25,624 nt of DNA, from assembly GCA_029850565.1 (NCBI GenBank), contig JARCRR010000163.1:1-25624 (forward strand), given 5' to 3'. The translations under genes and the position numbers were made by a program. Below, piece after piece: positions 23,941 to 25,624 of the stretch (position 1 is its first letter; each line of letters starts with the position of its first letter). Under the pieces are notes generated by a model. That model had not been told where the DNA came from and made no database searches. It saw only the letters and a list, made by a program, of their open reading frames with translations. The stretch is from Gallionella sp. (GTDB taxonomy: Bacteria > Pseudomonadota > Gammaproteobacteria > Burkholderiales > Gallionellaceae).

Positions 23941-24705
23941 TCACCAGGCCGTGTGTAGGCTGACTCGCCAAGCCATGCCGCTGGTTGATGATGCCGTGTC
24001 TGAAGAAGCGAAATGTGCCGCAGGAATAAGCTGAACTCGCATCGTCGTCTTCACACCGACCAGTTCATCCACCCATGTGTTCAGATAATAAAAAGGATCG
24101 GTGACCACCAGCGCGGCCTTGCCCCACCCCTTGGGTTCATCCGTACTGGCGAGTATTTGTTCACGCAACGGCGTGAATACGAACTCACCCAGCAACATCC
24201 CGGTAACCGGTGTGATTATCAGGTCTTGTTTCGAGACTGGTTCGAAGAAGGCTTCAGGGCCGCACTCAAAGATCGCCGACCACAGAGCCGATGTCAGGAA
24301 AGACTGCGTTCTGTCCAAGCCGCGTTCCCGTGCACGAATGTAGTAAGTCGCCCCCCAGTAAGGGTGAAGCACGTTGTTGATCACCCAGTCATCATGATCC
24401 CACACAGCTTTGGAAATATTACGCCGCCACTTTGCCGTGGTGACCGCTTTCTTGTCTTCAGGACTCCAAGAGGTAATACGCTCCGGTGCTCTGTACAGCG
24501 CCGCCACGGCAACGAACTGCCAACCGATGAAATAGGCGGTATCGCCAGTCAGCCCGCGCCAATCCGGCGAGCCGATGGATGTATCTGATGTTGATATGGA
24601 AAAAGAAGATGGCGATGTTTGCTCGGCTGCGCTCAAGCGGTGCGACCAGCCCAGTATCACCACAAGGGTTATCAGCAACAGGTAGTTTGGTCTTGATAGG
24701 TTCAT
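23941..24705 (-). CDS. DUF3943 family exported protein
   Basis: The protein has 254 residues. A Sec signal peptide (about 1-26, core LLLITLVVILGW, ending HRLSA) is followed by a region matching the DUF3943 pattern as I know it: WDHDDWVINNVLHPYWGATY, then SALWSAIFECGPEAFFE, then a DLIITPVTGMLLGE segment. This suggests a periplasmic or outer-membrane-associated protein with amphipathic segments. No enzymatic function is established. A TAAGG site lies about 9 nt before the ATG at 24705; an upstream in-frame extension reads antisense-like, low-quality sequence and is not counted. It follows hslO by 55 bp on the same strand. Confidence 0.72.
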   Translation of the reverse strand: MNLSRPNYLLLITLVVILGWSHRLSAAEQTSPSSFSISTSDTSIGSPDWRGLTGDTAYFIGWQFVAVAALYRAPERITSWSPEDKKAVTTAKWRRNISKAVWDHDDWVINNVLHPYWGATYYIRARERGLDRTQSFLTSALWSAIFECGPEAFFEPVSKQDLIITPVTGMLLGEFVFTPLREQILASTDEPKGWGKAALVVTDPFYYLNTWVDELVGVKTTMRVQLIPAAHFASSDTASSTSGMAWRVSLHTAW

Positions 24706-24760
24706 GGCAAAAACCTTACGCCGATAGACCGTAGGATTCAATTCATCCGAAAGACCGGCT

Positions 24761-25624
24761 TCAGTGGAGCGTATCGTTACTGGAGACTGACACGACACCA
24801 GAGAACACCGCCTCGGCATCGACCGCATCAAAAACATAACGCTGATTGCAGAATTCGCAATGCACCTCGATCTCTTTGCGCTCGGCGAGGATGGCAGCCA
24901 CTTCTTCGCGCCCCAGCATCTGCAACATGCGCGCCACGTTCTCGCGTGAACAGGCACACCGGAAGCTCACGGTCTGCGCATCGAACAGTCGGATGTCTTC
25001 TTCGTGATAGAGACGGTGTATCAATTCGTCCGCGGGCAAGGTCAGCAACTCTTCCGGCTTGAGCGTGTCAGCCAGTTGGTTAGTCCTACCCCATGCATCG
25101 ACGTCATGCGACTCGCTCTTCTCGGGCAGTTTCTGCAGCAGCATCCCGCCCGCGTGTTGCGCATCCGCCGCCAACCACAAGCGTGTCTCCAACTGCTCCG
25201 AGCGCGTCATGTAGTTCTGCAATATCTCGGCGATGCTATCGCCTTCCAGCGCGACGATACCTTGGTAAGCCTGGTTGCCGTCCTTGGGATCGAGCGTGAT
25301 GACGAAGCGTCCGTCACCCACCAGGTCCTGCAACGTGCCCTGCGTCAGGTCGCCTTCCCACTTGGCCGTGGCACGCAGTTCCAGATCGCCCGAGCATTCC
25401 ACCACCAGCAACTTCACCGCGCCCTTGCCGTGTATCTGCAACACCATGGAGCCTTGCAACTTGAGTGTGGCGGCCAACAGCACCGCAGCGGCGCATAGTT
25501 CGCCCATCAGGTTTTGCAACACCGGCGGATAATTGTGGCGCTCGATGACGGACTGCCAGACGCGATCGAGACGCACGATCTCGCCGCGTATCGGCAGGTG
25601 TTCGAACAGGAAACGATGCAGGGA
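24761..25624 (-). CDS. hslO: Redox-regulated chaperone Hsp33 (5' end beyond window)
   Basis: Reading in from the right edge, the frame opens with SLHRFLFEHLPIRGEIVRLD, the usual Hsp33 N-terminus a few residues in, so the true start lies just beyond the window. The GTG at 25576 is an internal Val codon. The visible 287 residues include the domain core (NLMGELCAAAVLLAATLKLQ, GMLLQKLPE) and the C-terminal zinc switch, with CAC and CEFC forming the CXC and CXXC pairs. Hsp33 is a cytosolic holdase turned on when oxidation releases this zinc. It is upstream of, and co-directional with, the DUF3943 gene. Confidence 0.95.
   Translation of the reverse strand, partial: SLHRFLFEHLPIRGEIVRLDRVWQSVIERHNYPPVLQNLMGELCAAAVLLAATLKLQGSMVLQIHGKGAVKLLVVECSGDLELRATAKWEGDLTQGTLQDLVGDGRFVITLDPKDGNQAYQGIVALEGDSIAEILQNYMTRSEQLETRLWLAADAQHAGGMLLQKLPEKSESHDVDAWGRTNQLADTLKPEELLTLPADELIHRLYHEEDIRLFDAQTVSFRCACSRENVARMLQMLGREEVAAILAERKEIEVHCEFCNQRYVFDAVDAEAVFSGVVSVSSNDTLH

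Noticed and set aside
24706..24957. Longer N-terminus for the DUF3943 protein
   Set aside because: The extension overlaps hslO and would bury the signal peptide; the ATG at 24705 gives a normal exported protein.

Overview
The window reads as a chromosomal segment of a Gram-negative proteobacterium, most likely a betaproteobacterium (Nitrosomonadales/Gallionellaceae-like). That placement is an inference from protein character (FadE, RadA, Hsp33, Isp-type hydrogenase, CusCBA) and from the abundant 'attccggc' palindromic repeats; no rRNA or other marker is present to prove it. Genes are densely packed, often with 4-bp ATGA stop/start overlaps. I see no tRNA, rRNA, CRISPR array, transposase or phage gene.

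Layout. (1) 1-3.6 kb, minus strand: fadE acyl-CoA dehydrogenase, a lipoprotein alpha/beta hydrolase, and the first 13 codons of a short-chain dehydrogenase running off the left edge; a lipid or acyl-CoA cluster. (2) 3.6-5.8 kb, plus strand: a REPIN-like inverted repeat, a radical SAM protein with CX4CX2C spacing, and an unrecognised lipoprotein with its own promoter candidate. (3) 5.9-12.5 kb, plus strand: a Cu(I)/Ag(I) RND efflux system made of a small exported Met/His/Cys-rich protein, then cusC, cusB and cusA. CusB carries a fused C-terminal CusF domain, and two different repeat elements lie in frame inside cusB. (4) 12.5-19.7 kb, minus strand, read right to left: hypC-type chaperone, HoxV/HupK-type scaffold, maturation protease, hydrogenase small subunit, isp1, a 74-codon ORF made of a tandem repeat, isp2, hydrogenase large subunit, and a yajD-like HNH protein. 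This is a membrane-linked group 1 (Isp-type) [NiFe] hydrogenase. (5) 19.9-22.3 kb, minus strand: radA followed by a dmeF-type Ni/Co exporter. (6) 22.3-23.9 kb, plus strand: an FAD-dependent oxidoreductase (COG2509 type). (7) 23.9-25.6 kb, minus strand: a DUF3943 protein and hslO (Hsp33), the latter cut by the right edge.

How the genes work together. The small and large hydrogenase subunits should be exported together by the Tat pathway. Electrons from H2 would pass to Isp1 (cytochrome b, DsrM/NarI-like) and Isp2 (DsrK/HdrD-like) and then to the quinone pool or a thiol partner. HypC, HoxV and the protease build and finish the Ni-Fe site; HypA, HypB, HypD, HypE and HypF are not in the window and must be encoded elsewhere. 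The Cus proteins span the envelope and remove periplasmic Cu/Ag, which can damage Fe-S proteins such as this hydrogenase. DmeF may balance the Ni/Co supply that the hydrogenase needs.

The most unusual things are the repeats. One is a perfect 29-bp inverted-repeat element inside the start of cusB, 43 codons long and in frame. A second, unrelated repeat lies exactly at the CusB/CusF junction. A 111-bp-period duplication between isp1 and isp2 forms an ORF joined to both neighbours by ATGA overlaps.
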